Part shown: in pieces, positions 51,240-62,639 of the stretch
Numbering within the stretch: position 1 is the first letter of the stretch
Layout of the letters: each line of letters begins with the position of its first letter
Assembly (NCBI GenBank): GCA_035222895.1
Contig: JAVYIG010000115.1
Coordinates: forward strand, 248,001 to 312,000
Reading direction: 5' to 3'
Source: Strongylocentrotus droebachiensis
Lineage: Eukaryota; Echinodermata; Echinoidea; Camarodonta; Strongylocentrotidae
Length of the DNA stretch: 64,000 bases
The notes under the pieces: generated by a model
The model's input: only the letters and a program-made list of their open reading frames with translations
Told to the model about the DNA's origin: nothing
Database searches by the model: none
Position numbers and translations under genes: made by a program

Positions 51240-52440
51240 ATCGATTATTATTGCAGATTATAACCATGAAAATACTTCAAGGATTCTATAATTGGCCAAA
51301 CACTTCACATTATTTCCTGGTCCTCACTCTTTTTACACTATGAGTAAACCATCTTTAAGCTGTCTGTGAAAGGCAAGGCATCTGTTTTGAGGATTGGTGG
51401 TTTTGTCATTGTCAAGTATACTCGTTCAAAATGGCATCATTTCATCAGCTCGTGAGGAGTGGTTTTCCGACATTACTGATGACAAACACAGATATATATC
51501 ATCATCATATTGTCATGGAAACTCGGGGTTCTATTTTTAACACCATTAACACATACTGGAGAAAGTATGATTTCTTTCGGAGCGTTCAATTCTTCGCACT
51601 GACTAGCTGAGCGTGTTTTAATCGGAGTGCCGCGAGAGAAAATTAATTTTATATAACATTATTGTGGAATAACGCTGATTTCATGAAAACCTTTATTAGA
51701 AACCGGTAGAGTATGTAATTTTATTAGAAGAAAAAAACATTTCAAATATAATAAAGTATCTCTTCCTCGCTCGCATCATTTAAACACAGGATGATTTAAT
51801 TAGAAAAAAAAATCAAATAATTAAAGTATATCTCCACCTCGCTTGCATCATTTAGAAACAGGATGATTTCAGACGGCGAGTTCCAAAATAGCTCCATATC
51901 TAAGCAACGAGGGCCCTAATTTCCTTTCATTTGATATCAAGGTACCCGAATGTATCCTATATCTTTGATAAAGAAATCACATTTTAAATACACTCGCTTC
52001 ACGTGCTCGCAACATATATAAACAGAATAATTTCGGGCGACGCGGTGCCTTGATATCCTCATATTCGTGTATCGAGGTGACTGAATATTATGATTTTTGT
52101 ATTCATGAGTGTTTAGCGGATGGGTGCGCGCAGATATCATTTTCTTATCTATGGTGATGATTACAGAATAAACGTGGGTACCCGATGCATATTAAAACAA
52201 AAATCATGTACTTTTGTACTCGCTCGCCAAATTTAGAGACAAAATGTGACTGTACATGGCAATTGACGAGTGCCAGAATGATGCAAAATGAATCTTCGGT
52301 GCTGAATTTGGATTTGGGGTGATGCGAAGCAATTCCTTTCTTTAAAAAGTGCCATGAATTCCCCGTTTAGATCTATGTGTGGTCCCTTGTCCACTGTAGA
52401 TCTAAACGCTCGTGGCACAAAGGACAAAGCACAAATACGA
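51240..52440. other. Interval with degenerate CTCGCTCGCATCATTT repeats
   Basis: CTCGCTCGCATCATTTAAAC (51768) and CTCGCTTGCATCATTTAGAA (51838) are a ~73-bp tandem pair, each followed by ACAGGATGATTT. Weaker relatives lie near 51995 and 52215. TAGATCTAAACG occurs at 52398 and, inverted, at 52364. No gene. Confidence 0.5.
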
Positions 52441-52448
52441 CGTAAACG

Positions 52449-52856
52449 CCCCCCCCCCCCCCACTCAATGTTATTTAGGGTACGCATATGCACGTTCCCT
52501 CCCTTTGGCACCTCCTATCTCAGGATTGCCAGCATTTCTGAACCCCCCTTTCCTGGGCTTTTCCTGCATTGGAGACCCCCCCTTAATCCGGAACACCGCT
52601 CTATGTAACCCCCTATCTATGAAATTGAAGATATTTTATAACCCCCTTTTTAAATTTCCCAGGAGTCCAAAGAGGGAGAATTAAAAAAAAAAAAAATTAT
52701 AACCCCCTTTTTAAATTTCTCAGGAATCAAAAAGAGAGAGAGAGAAACCCCCCCCCCCCCTTTTTAAAGAAATCTCCGAGTGAAAAGTCAAATACGCCCC
52801 TTTTTATTTTGGGAACACGAATGCGGTCCCTCCGACCCCGGAGTGGGGGGGGGGGG
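52449..52856 (+). mobile_element. CCCGG-type MITE, copy 4, long form
   Basis: A 408-bp element: poly-C, CACTCAATGTTATTTAGGG, GTACGCATATGCACG at the left; CCGACCCCGGAGTGGGG at the right. GTAAACG flanks both sides (7 of 8 bp; CGTAAACG at 52441-52448 and GGTAAACG at 52857-52864). It shares with copy 1 a middle segment (TTCCTGGGCTTTTCCTG, CAGGAGTCCAAAGAG) absent from the short copies. Confidence 0.85.
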
Positions 52857-52864
52857 GGTAAACG

Positions 52865-53629
52865 TGAGGTAAAAGTCTCGTGAGACGGTCTAGCACCACA
52901 CGGCAAAGCCTCCGAGGCATCCGGTATAGATCTAAACGCTCGCGGGGTAGAAACCGGAAGTCTTCTCGCTCTAAAAAAAAAAAAAAAGGCGCGCGCCCTT
53001 GCTACACGTACGTGATCGGCCGTGAAGATGAATGTACAAAATAAGGTCGATTTGCAGAACATGTATTGACAATAATTATAACAAAGTGTTTTACCTAGAT
53101 TTCGCAATAGCAATGAGATAAAAATATATCACAATTCACATGAAACCTTGATTTTCAATTAGTCTGATGAATATAATATATAGGCCTATATATATATTTT
53201 AATTAGAAATATATTCCATGTAGACATCGTCAATGAGCAGCGCTGCTTTATAGCAACATTTTCTCTTTTTTTTGTTTTGTTTTTTGTCTTTAATTTTACA
53301 CATGCAGATATAGCGATCGCGCTTTTTTTTACTGTGGACGTGTTACCATGACTACGTACCTCGCGATTACCGCATACGTGCATTGTAAATGTTACCGTCT
53401 CCGCGCTTGTTATCTCGCATTTGAGAAGGAATATCACCCCGCGTTTACCTCAGACAGTCTGATGTAACACCGAGTGACATATAGATCTAAACAGGGTATA
53501 AACAAGGTATACATTTAGAATATAGAGAAGGAGAAAACTCAATCTAGAGACAACTCAATTAAAACTTTTAAATCGAAGGATAAGGAGTTTATTGTTAATT
53601 ATACTCCTAGGTAACTTATTTACGATTCC
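52865..53629. other. Interval without recognised genes
   Basis: Begins with CpG-rich sequence and a repeat of TAGATCTAAACGCTCG (52925-52940, matching 52398-52413), then AT-rich sequence. No exon recognised. Confidence 0.4.
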
Positions 53630-53787
53630 AGGGGGGCGTTTCACAAAGCCTTTTTTTCAATGACAAATAACAAAAATCAGTGACAATTCTGCTGATATCC
53701 AATCAGAAGCAAGGATTTTAGTAGCTTATAATACAAATTGGTCATTATTTTGTCACTGATGACAAGTTTTGTGAACCCCCCCCCCCC
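53630..53787. mobile_element. GGGGCGTTTCACAAAG-type MITE
   Basis: Left GGGGGGCGTTTCACAAAGCC then TTTTTTTCAATGACAAA. The right end, reverse-complemented, reads GGGGGGTTCACAAAACTTGT then CATCAGTGACAAA. About 158 bp, with imperfect TIRs and no clear target duplication. Confidence 0.7.
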
Positions 53788-56700
53788 TGATGTTATTAAA
53801 TGCTCATTGCGTTTGCAGTTGCGTGGACGGGGTTTTTATTTTCCAATCTTATCATCTTGATATTAAATGTCACTTTGTTCTAAAATTCACCAAACTTTAT
53901 GCCGGTCACGTATAGGCTCAGATATTGTATATTTCGTTCAGATAGACCATATAGATTGACCGAGGAAAAAGTGGGGTTCATGACATTAGTTTTGTGTGAA
54001 GTTATGTTGACGACGGAGTATAATTTTTGAATGAAGAGATGACAGAACACGCACGTTCTAACACCACCCACCCACTCACTCACTCGGGCTTAATCCAACA
54101 ACTTACTGAGCAAAACCACTTAAGAGTATGTATCGTTCAGACGACGCGTATCTGCTAAATTGGCACATCGTTTATTGCCCCAAGGTAGATTCATGCCACT
54201 GTAGAAAAAGTACGTTTGCACACTGCTAACAGGAAAGATTAAATGCTGCAGAAAATAAAAGCTGCCAATCCACAGACCTCTTCGATTATAGGCGAGGCAA
54301 ATAATCGGGTTCAAAATGTCACAGTCGAGACAGTGAAATGGGTACTTTTTATAAACCGTAACGTTAATACAAATCATATGGAGATATAGCTGTGATAGTA
54401 ATAACTGATTAGATGAAATAAATTAATTTTAATAGGATCGTGGTTCTAAGACTAATGATGGATATGATGATAGCGATAACTGGTGGTGAATTATAACTGT
54501 ATCAATGGAACAAAACGAAATTATATAGGTACAGAAAAATCAATTTTTAATTCAAAGGCGAAGAATTTCACCTTTAAGTGTTAACTGATGTGAAAGTGTA
54601 AACCGACAGAAAAATGAAAGGGGAAAACAAACGAGACAATAATACGAATACAAAGATCATTGTGTTTTTTCATCTATAAAATAACCGATAAGAGTCGCTT
54701 GTGATTACATTGTTGATTGACGTGTGGCTTAGACAGAAGAAACAAATTGAAGCTCTCGCCACAACATTGGCGCCGGAAATGGTAAAGGTGGTGGTGGTGT
54801 GGTAATGGTGGGAAGGGGAAGGGGCATTGACTTTTCATCATAGAAATACTTTTACCAAATACATGCCCATAATTGACCCACAAACGCGCGTATCAATTGG
54901 AGCGAATAGTTTGTTTTTTTTTCATGATGAAACTAAACCCGCTTCAGCTATCTCGATAAGTGCTTCTCTAAACATGGGAACATCCATATTCACCCTTTTT
55001 ACTTGAAGCATGCCAGTATGTTGAAATTAAAATGTTCGCCTTTGATTTCGTTATTTTCTCATTTCCATATATACCCTACATTCATCATGCCATCCGAAAG
55101 GTCTTGGTCTGAGGTGCTATTATATGATGAATCTTTCTATTTCTCTCTCTCTCTTTTAATATATTTTTTAATTGTCTTTTATACATTACACACTCCTCTT
55201 TTAATGTTTTATTTCTAATACTTTAAAATCTTTAAAATAGAAACACCTTTTGCCTTATACCCTCCTCTCACCCCGCACACGATGCCAGGTGCTCTTATTT
55301 TGAAGAGCTAACATTTCTTTCATCATTTTGTTCCCTCTTCAGATTTGTAGTACCTTCTACGAAAAATCAAATTAAGTCAAGAGGCACAGTGGGTTTGTAA
55401 GACGTTTACTCGAGTTCAAAATGAAATGAGCTCAATAAATGTGGCTGTCAGCTGAAACGCAAAGTCTGAGTTTTTTAATTTTCGCGTTAAGGCACTCGCT
55501 TGCGGATAGGGCAGGAAATTACCTTACGCTACGATCGATGATTGTGGGATTTTGTGTATGGAAATTATACAAGGAAGAAATAATTACGTAATAAATTGCA
55601 TCGTAATCTGTCCTAAAAGAATAGAAGGAAAAATGAGTAATACCAAGACTCTTATCCATCTTAAATGGGCGCCTTGTCTCTGAAAATGCACCCCGGTATA
55701 TTAACATCTCCGTGTACAAGGGCTGTATCTCAGAAAGTCTATTACCCTACAGACCAAACTTAACCCCTTTACTGATAACCTGTTTGAAATAATTAGAACG
55801 AAGGGACTTGATAAGGATCATGAGATTTCAGTAAAAGATTTGAACTTTCAGCTCCATCATTCCAAATTCGCTGTTATGCACTGTTAATGATAATAATTAA
55901 TAATAATACTAGGCATTTCTAAAGCGCCGTCTATTTAGACAATCATTTTGTTTTATTTTAAAACAAATTAAGTAGTGGTCTTCCATGGGGCCCTGAATAA
56001 ACATTAACATATTTACATCATGGCTCGTACAAATTCTATGTGTGTTAATCTAATATAATTTGGATGACTTAAGATAATCTTTTGATAAAATTTTTTTTCA
56101 ATATTTTAACCTCGATGAAGTCTATATATTACAAAATCATCGACATGAACATGTTTAAGATGGTGGGCATATCGGTATTGGTCAGTGATCCAAGAGATCA
56201 CGTGACCATTGATAATACATCATCATATTCAATTCACAGTGCTGGATGTTGCGCAATGGTTGTTTGGATAATGATATTCTACCACATTTTTTTTTTTGTT
56301 GCTTGTTTTTATGATTTTAAACATATAGGTATTATAGGACCTATTAAGGAAACATATTGATACTAAAAACACTTATCTAAGGCAGGATAGCAATATTCAA
56401 GACATTGTACGCATTTTATGCTAAAAAGGATGTTATCGAGGAAATATCTGCACACTGTAGGTATGAGATAGACAACCTAAGTCCTAAGGTGTAACATGAC
56501 AATACACCCACCGAGAGTCGCACCCCCTCCTCATCCGTGTTAGCCCTCATCCAATGTTTATCATCTCCTTCTCTCACCCCTTTCATCGTCGCTCTCACTC
56601 CTTAGGGCTATTACTATTGATGTAAGCTTTTACCCACATAGAGGACCATGTCCCTTCAATAAATAGTTCATAAGTGGGGCAGGTTGTTTTCTTTCGTTTA

Positions 56701-57120
56701 TCTGAAGGAGTGAACATTTATAGTGTCATGTCGGCGAGTATCTCTATTTTACCACTCCTATATATTGACGTCATATTCGATGTCGTCCCGTCGTCGCTTT
56801 TGAGGCGAGCACGCTCAGATGTATCAATTTGCCGGGGTAGCGTGGCCCTGAAAACCTGGCTGAAATTTGCACCACAATTTAATCACGGTTTGGCTTAGAA
56901 TACGTGTGTTTTTCAGTAGAAGGACGGTATACATAATTGTTCCTGTATAATAGCAGGATACAACTATGGCCTTTCCAAAACAAACTTCATGATGAATGGA
57001 TCTTGAGTTTTTAATCCAAAAGAGCCCAAGAAATCTTGTTTTTGAAATAACAAATCTTAGATGCTCGAATTTTGCTTCAAAAAGCACATTCTAGTATCAA
57101 AGATATTTGCATACAGTGAT
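53788..57120. other. Long interval without recognised genes
   Basis: Mostly AT-rich. The only recognisable scrap is a SINE-like (AAT)n tail near 55890-55935. Open frames are short and motif-free. Confidence 0.45.
55888..55936 (-). mobile_element. SINE 3'-tail scrap
   Basis: The minus strand reads GGCGCTTTAGAAATGCCTAG then TATTATTATT, like the AGCGCTATATAAAT-(ATT)n end of the S2 SINE at 17369. Only the tail is evident. Confidence 0.4.
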
Positions 57121-57127
57121 TGATGCG

Positions 57128-57168
57128 ATGAGAAGAAGAAGAAGAAGAAGAAGAAGAAGAAGAAGAAG

Positions 57169-57201
<33 letters not shown>

Positions 57202-57300
57202 AAGAAGAAGAAGAAGAAGAAGGAAAGAAGAAGAAGAAAAGAAGAAGAAAAAAGAAGAAGAAAAGAAGAAAAAAGAGAAGAAGAAGAAAAAGAAGACGAA

Positions 57301-57333
<33 letters not shown>

Positions 57334-57487
57334 AAGAAGAAGAAGAAGAAGGAAAGAAGAAGAAGAAAAGAAGAAGAAAAAAGAAGAAGAAAAGAAGAAA
57401 AAAGGAGAAGAAGAAGAAAAAGAAGACGAAAAGAAGAAGAAGAAGAAGAAGAAGAAGAGACAGAAGAAGAAGAAGAAACAGAAGAAG
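57128..57487. repeat. Long (GAA)n-rich array with an internal ~130-bp duplication
   Basis: About 360 bp of nearly pure purine, mostly AGAAGA. The first ~70 bases are pure GAA; then two consecutive ~130-bp units, each starting GTAAAAGAAG and ending AGACGAAAAG (from about 57198 and 57330), show segmental duplication. Poly-Arg/Lys and poly-Ser/Phe frames across it are artefacts. Confidence 0.97.
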
Positions 57488-58100
57488 CTCTGTACTGAGA
57501 CCACATATAGAAAACGAATAGCCCTTTTCATTTTTTGTTGATGTCATTATGAATCAATTAAGTTAAAACCAATGCATGGAGACGTATGCATGATAATGGG
57601 GACAAGTTAATTTAATTGTATGATTTCTGCTTATAAGGGCGATTAAAAAGCAGTGATGTCATGTTCTTTCTTTCGAAAGGGTACTATGTACAAAATGATG
57701 TCATTCTAATTTAAATCATTATTACCTAACAGCCTCTCCATGATAGCAAATAGAGACGCATTGTGTTAAAAAGATAACCCCAAATACATGTACGTACCCC
57801 TACTTCTTTTCTTTGTTTTACACTGTGAATCATTCCTATGTGTTTTGTGCAAGAATGAAAGCACGATCTTCGGTGAGAGAAGGACGTACAATCTATGGCT
57901 TTATAACAACCCTTCAAATTCTGATAATGAATCTATACAAAAAGCCAACACTTAACCTTGACGTCATCAACATCATCCACTCCAATGTTACTGGGTAGGA
58001 AGGGAGGCGCCGCGCGTGAGTAAAATAGCTACCTGTGTTTTTACTTTTTTTGTATTCTTTGTTTGACCGACACTCACCGACCCGCCTACATGCGAGCAGG
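57488..58100. other. Interval upstream of a possible promoter
   Basis: No exon recognised; GC content rises toward 58000 (GGAGGCGCCGCGCG at about 57999-58016). Confidence 0.4.
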
Positions 58101-58102
58101 AG

Positions 58103-58139
58103 TATAAAAACCACCGCTCTCGTCACAAGTTCACTTCAA
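58103..58139 (+). promoter_or_regulatory. TATA box plus Initiator at canonical spacing
   Basis: TATAAAAA at 58103-58110 is followed by TCACTTC (Inr consensus YYANWYY) with its A at 58133, thirty bases from the first T of the TATA box. The preceding ~90 bp is the most GC-rich unique sequence nearby. No cDNA evidence, so inference. Confidence 0.4.
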
Positions 58140-58477
58140 AAAGTAGGCATCGTGATTGTGACGACAGTGGCGCTCAATTTTCATTCCATGGTGTGTTTGT
58201 GTGTATATAACGATGATACCAGGTCGAGCTCCTCTTTGGGTTTCATAGAATCTCATCTTAGTACGTCTCCATCTTTTGAGCTTGAATGTCGAATGGTTTC
58301 TGGAGATGTTAAGTGCATCACTTCATTAAGTTTCCCTTCGTCTTGTCGAGGAATCGTGGAAGTTGACAGATTGGGTGAGAGACGGTGAGGTACAAAGCGA
58401 GAGCTTTCAACAATTCCAATAGATCATGATTTCTACTGCTTAAAGAATTGGATGGTTATACAAGGACGGTTCAAAAG
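58133..58477 (+). other. Candidate non-coding first exon
   Basis: From the inferred start to a good donor AAAAG|GTGAGG (GT at 58478-58479). It contains an ATG-initiated frame (58188-58388, starting MVCLCVYNDDTRS) that stops before the donor, so the exon would be 5' UTR with an upstream ORF, or else a coding exon in an unidentified frame. No homology recognised; the rest of such a gene was not found in the window. Confidence 0.25.
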
Positions 58478-58479
58478 GT

Positions 58480-59045
58480 GAGGCTATTTCATTAAATTGA
58501 ATTATGCTGATGATTATGTTTTCTTCTATATTATCAATCTGGAATTTCTATTTCTTATTCATTTTTCATTTCATTTTCCTCATGTCTGTGTAAATGCATT
58601 ATGTGTAGTAACTTCGGATTTGACAAAGGTTACATTTTTCTAAAGCCTATTCTGATGGTAGTGCAATGTTCAAATATTGCATTATGAGGTACATGTATTT
58701 GGTAGGGCGATTTGTAATCTAAATGAGGAAGGAAATATTTCACTATTATTGAAGTATGAGCAGAGAAGTGTGAATACATTACCCCTGCCAAACGAATACG
58801 ATGTGATTATACTTTTACTTGAAACGTGACGGATAAACTTTCATCAGTCTTGTTTGAGTAAGAGGCTTTTCTTGCTTGTCAAAAGTATTTACAATAGAGA
58901 TGAAATTGTCATTATCGAATCTCTGTGTATGTTGTCTTACGGGTTTTATCTGGTCAATTACACTTCCGACTGATTCCCTTTCGAATCTGCTCTCGAATTT
59001 CGTATTTATAATAGGATTCATAGTAAACAATCACATACACCCATG
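58480..59045. other. Interval without recognised genes
   Basis: AT-rich sequence downstream of the candidate donor; no second exon was recognised. Confidence 0.35.
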
Positions 59046-59051
59046 TATTGA

Positions 59052-59225
59052 GAGTAGAGTGGTTAAAGCACTTGACTTGAAATGCAAAGGTCGTGGGTTC
59101 GATCCCGACATGGCAAGACATTAATCTACATTTGCCACTCCATACCCAGGAAATGGGGACCTGGTGGGATGACGAAAGCCTTTGTCTTATAGTAATTGCC
59201 ATATGCATACTTCTGGGCCATACAC
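59052..59225 (+). mobile_element. tRNA-Ser-like SINE, family S3
   Basis: GAGTGGTTAAAGCACTTGAC then TTGAAATGCAAAGG, then the B box GGGTTCGATCCC, resemble tRNA-Ser(TGA). The acceptor ends do not pair, so it is not a tRNA gene. It is followed by a body (CCCAGGAAATGGGGACCTGG, ATGACGAAAGCCTTTGTCTT). The 3' end is approximate. Confidence 0.65.
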
Positions 59226-59739
59226 TTCAGACCTTCATTGGATATCAAGAAAGTTTGTAAAAACATTGAGCCTGTAGGCCTTTCAAACCAGTAATTAACA
59301 AAGCAATAATTTACACGGAATTGATAATGGCCTGTGCAAGTATTTAAATTCGTTACGGAAAAAAAGGCCTTCATATTATGTATAAACTAGGACGATGGCA
59401 AATGCTTTGCTTCTGTGTTATGTACGAACAGAAATTGGAGTTTTGAGAAATAAATTAATACAACAAAAATATCGTTAGATAGAATGTAAATGGCGGTAAT
59501 CAATTCTGCAGGTTGAACAGCACATGTACAATTTACAAATCCCTGACCAATTTGTTCACCTACATTGTGCCAACCGTGTATTCTCGTATTTTTGTTGGTG
59601 ACGCCATGCAGCTGTACCCCATTTCCTGGTAGATAATATTTAGTCCATCATAATGATTATGTCCTTGCTGGTAGTTTTTAATGCTCATAGACAATTTTTA
59701 ATGCACAATGAAATCATTCAATCAGATAAATTCAAGAGA

Positions 59740-59905
59740 GATGTGAGTTGGTCTAGCGGTACGTTCACTTGGTCATGTCTTTTTCTTCGCCTTGACCCAG
59801 GCGGACCCCGGTTCGATACCGAGTCACATCTTTAGGATGAGGACGTTAAAGTCCGGTCCCCAGACGTAGATAATCACATCTGCTTGATACACGGCTCTAA
59901 AACTA
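59740..59905 (+). mobile_element. tRNA-Glu-like SINE, family S4, with intact acceptor stem
   Basis: GATGTGA (59740-59746) pairs perfectly with TCACATC (59824-59830). The A box region TTGGTCTAGCGGTACG and the block GACCCAGGCGG then CCGGTTCGATACCG match tRNA-Glu layout, with an extended anticodon region (91 nt in all), so it is not a standard tRNA. A SINE-type body follows (GATGAGGACGTTAAAGTCCG). The A and B boxes would allow RNA polymerase III transcription. Confidence 0.7.
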
Positions 59906-60259
59906 AATTACACACACACATGAACACATTTTTGTTGTCCTCTTCAAAATACAATTATTTTCCCCATCATAATAACATAATTCAATTAACGTAATAATTA
60001 TGTGCAATATTCATAAAAAAAATTAATCACGAACGGAAAAAGTTAAATGAAATCAGTTAGAAGATAAAAACAAATTGTAACCCCTCCCTTACTGCCCACC
60101 CAGCCCCAAGCAAAACCCACTAACACCCCAACCACTCCCCCCAAAAGGCACAATAACACACGACAATAAGATTCATTAGCAAGAACACCCCACAGCCCCC
60201 CTCCCCCCCCCCCCCCCCCCTACACACTCACACACCCGCGCGCAAAGAACACCAAACAC
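59906..60259. other. C/A-rich interval
   Basis: C-rich, simple-sequence-like stretch (CACACCCC, a C18 run near 60203-60220). No gene. Confidence 0.5.
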
Positions 60260-60453
60260 CCCGGCCCCCAACTCAGTGTTATTTAGGGTACGCATATGCG
60301 TGTTCCCTCCTTTGGAAAACACCCTCTAAGTCCGGTGTGTAAAGTCAATTTTGTGTATGTACGAGCCGGACTTTGGTGCTCGAAAAGTACCCCTTTACTG
60401 GAAATTTTGGTAACACGCATGCGGTCATTCCGACCCCGGAGTGGGGGGCCGGG
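60260..60453 (+). mobile_element. CCCGG-type MITE, copy 5, short form with TSD
   Basis: A 194-bp element starting CCCGGCCCCCAACTCAGTG and ending CCGGAGTGGGGGGCCGGG. CCAAACAC (60252-60259) and TCAAACAC (60454-60461) flank it (7 of 8). It carries the family core GTACGCATATGCGTGTTCCC, AAGTCCGGTGTGTAAAGTCA and GTAACACGCATGCGGTC. Confidence 0.92.
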
Positions 60454-61220
60454 TCAAACACACAGCAAGGTTGCCTGCTCACATTCATATCGGTGATATC
60501 CATTTGCAAATTATGTTGTAAAATGTGCAATCAGTCCAAACCACAAAGGGTACAAAGAGTTTTTACAGTGTGAGTGTGATATATTTTCACTTGGGGAAAA
60601 AAAAAGTCTTCTAGTTTTTTTCCTTTTGTTTCCACCCCCCCCCCCTTTTTTTTAAACTCCTTAACAAAAGCCAAATATTCAAAATAAACTTACAGTAAAT
60701 ATCTAGGTCAATTCACTGCTAAGTTATTTCCCTCCTCTTTAAAATCCGTGATAAATTTCTGTGTCTTAACACTGGAAGGTAACACACGCACACCCACAAG
60801 CACAACGCACGCATAACTTTGGCCTGTCTCCAGTTAAATGTATGAGTATGTGGTTGATTTGCGTGATGTATCACTTCTATATTTCTTATTGCCTATACTA
60901 CCACATTCTTGGGTTCAAGTTGATTCTAAAATACATCATTCTAAATTGAATATTAAATCAATTCAATTCCATTCTGTGTCAAGATCATTTTCCAAGTTCT
61001 GTCGACAGATTCTTTATCAGCTATCCCTCTGTGGGAAAGATGGTTCACTTAATGTTTTGTAACGTTTCTTAATGTATACATTTTGTAGTATGCAAGTTAA
61101 TTATTATCTTTATTATCAAGGAAAAGCAATTCTTTGAACTCTCTTCATCTAATATCCCTCTTAATCTCTGTATACTTTTTATCTCCATCTCCGCCTTTAT
61201 ATATCTCTTTCTTGGTGTCT
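60454..61220. other. Interval without recognised genes
   Basis: Contains a C10/T10 run near 60636-60654; no exon or repeat family recognised. Confidence 0.4.
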
Positions 61221-61227
61221 TCCTGTC

Positions 61228-61236
61228 CTCTCTCTT

Positions 61237-61285
<49 letters not shown>

Positions 61286-61342
61286 ATATATATCTGTCTC
61301 TCCGTCTGTCTGTCTATCTCTCGCTCTCTTTCTCTCTCTCTA
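61228..61342. repeat. (CT)n microsatellite with TATATA interruption
   Basis: CTCTCT runs with CTTT interruptions, TATATATATCTGTCTG, then TCTCTCTTTCTC. Confidence 0.95.
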
Positions 61343-62515
61343 AAACCCACTTTATGTGAAAATTTGACTATGTCCTAGCTCTCCCCTCTCTCTATTTCCT
61401 TATCTCACCCTCTATATATTTTTCTCTACTTATTGATCTTTTGGTCCTTTTTCTTGTTTTCTTGTTTTTCCGAAGCTCTCTTCTATTGATATAGCATAAC
61501 ATAGCATCATGTTCTTTCTTTCACTTGATCCCTTGACGAGGAGCTTGAGGGGGGAGGAAGAGGGGAAAAGAAATGTAAGAATTAGAGGATAGACCACTCT
61601 CTCGCCCTCCCCCTAATTAATGTTCCCATGATGCAAGTACCCCCCCCCCCCCTCTACTCCATGCAATGCCACGCCACCTGATCAAACTTTAATGGTGTCG
61701 TGATAGCATTCGATCTAGAAATAACCTTACCAATGGAAAGAACTTCGTAACAAAACAAAAATCAAAATCCTTAATAGGTCAATTTAATTCAAAATAAACC
61801 CAAACCCGGATATACCTCATCGACCTGGTGACGTCATCTCAAAGAGTTCGATTAACTAAGATAAGGAAAACATTGATGGGTATACATTCGTGCTTCATTC
61901 TGATTCCGATGGAGCTTTGAAAATCAGGATGGAATGACATTTCGAAAGGTTATGATCTAGTTTCTACATTTTAGTCGCCTATTCAATTCGTAACAACTGC
62001 TTCCTCCGTTCACCGTTTGGCATTTGTTTCATTTTGATTCTCCACAATGTTTTCAGTTTTTGCACTTGATCTTTCATCAGCCAATTCTTACATCCTCTAT
62101 CATACCTTGGCTGCTCACCATCGGTTACATTTCAGTAAAAAAAAAAACTTAATGTTTCCCCGCTATAAACCTTTTAACATTATCATGCGTAACATCTCCA
62201 TATACTGAATTTGACATTGCTGATTTCATATCTTAAACTTTATTTGATGTCCACAAGCGTTTCCTTGTTTCCATCTTGATGTCAGTCCTGACATGATGAT
62301 GAACACGATCAAACATTAACTATTCTAAATGTATATCTGTCTTTAATAACAAATATCACTCAATTACAAATGTAATGATTTGACTGGAGACTAGAGAAAG
62401 GAAGGGAGAAAGTGAAATGAATGACTTAGCTGAAGATAATGAACACGTCGAAGGCTAAGCAATAAAAGATTGGAAAATTATAAAAATGGACTGATGCTAT
62501 GAATAGAAGAGAGAT
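61343..62515. other. Interval without recognised genes
   Basis: Unique-looking non-coding sequence with a C14 run near 61640; no exon recognised. Confidence 0.4.
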
Positions 62516-62517
62516 TG

Positions 62518-62561
62518 ACAGATAGATAGAGAGAGAGGGGGAGATGAGTGAGGAAAAGAGT

Positions 62562-62615
<54 letters not shown>

Positions 62616-62634
62616 GAGAGACAGACAGAGCGAG
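62518..62634. repeat. (GA)n microsatellite
   Basis: GATAGATAGAGAGAG through a pure GAGAGA run of about 38 bases to ACAGACAGAG. Confidence 0.95.
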
Positions 62635-62639
62635 CGATG

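Noticed and set aside
57077-57547. Long open frames of about 145-156 codons in four frames over the GAA array
   Set aside because: Homopolymeric Arg/Lys, Ser or Phe/Leu translations of a trinucleotide repeat; not genes.
58035-58388. 117-codon plus-strand protein-coding gene
   Set aside because: Its ATG lies upstream of the inferred TATA box and it spans the promoter; composition gives no support.
59052-59120. tRNA-Ser gene
   Set aside because: A and B boxes are good but the acceptor stem does not pair and a SINE body follows.
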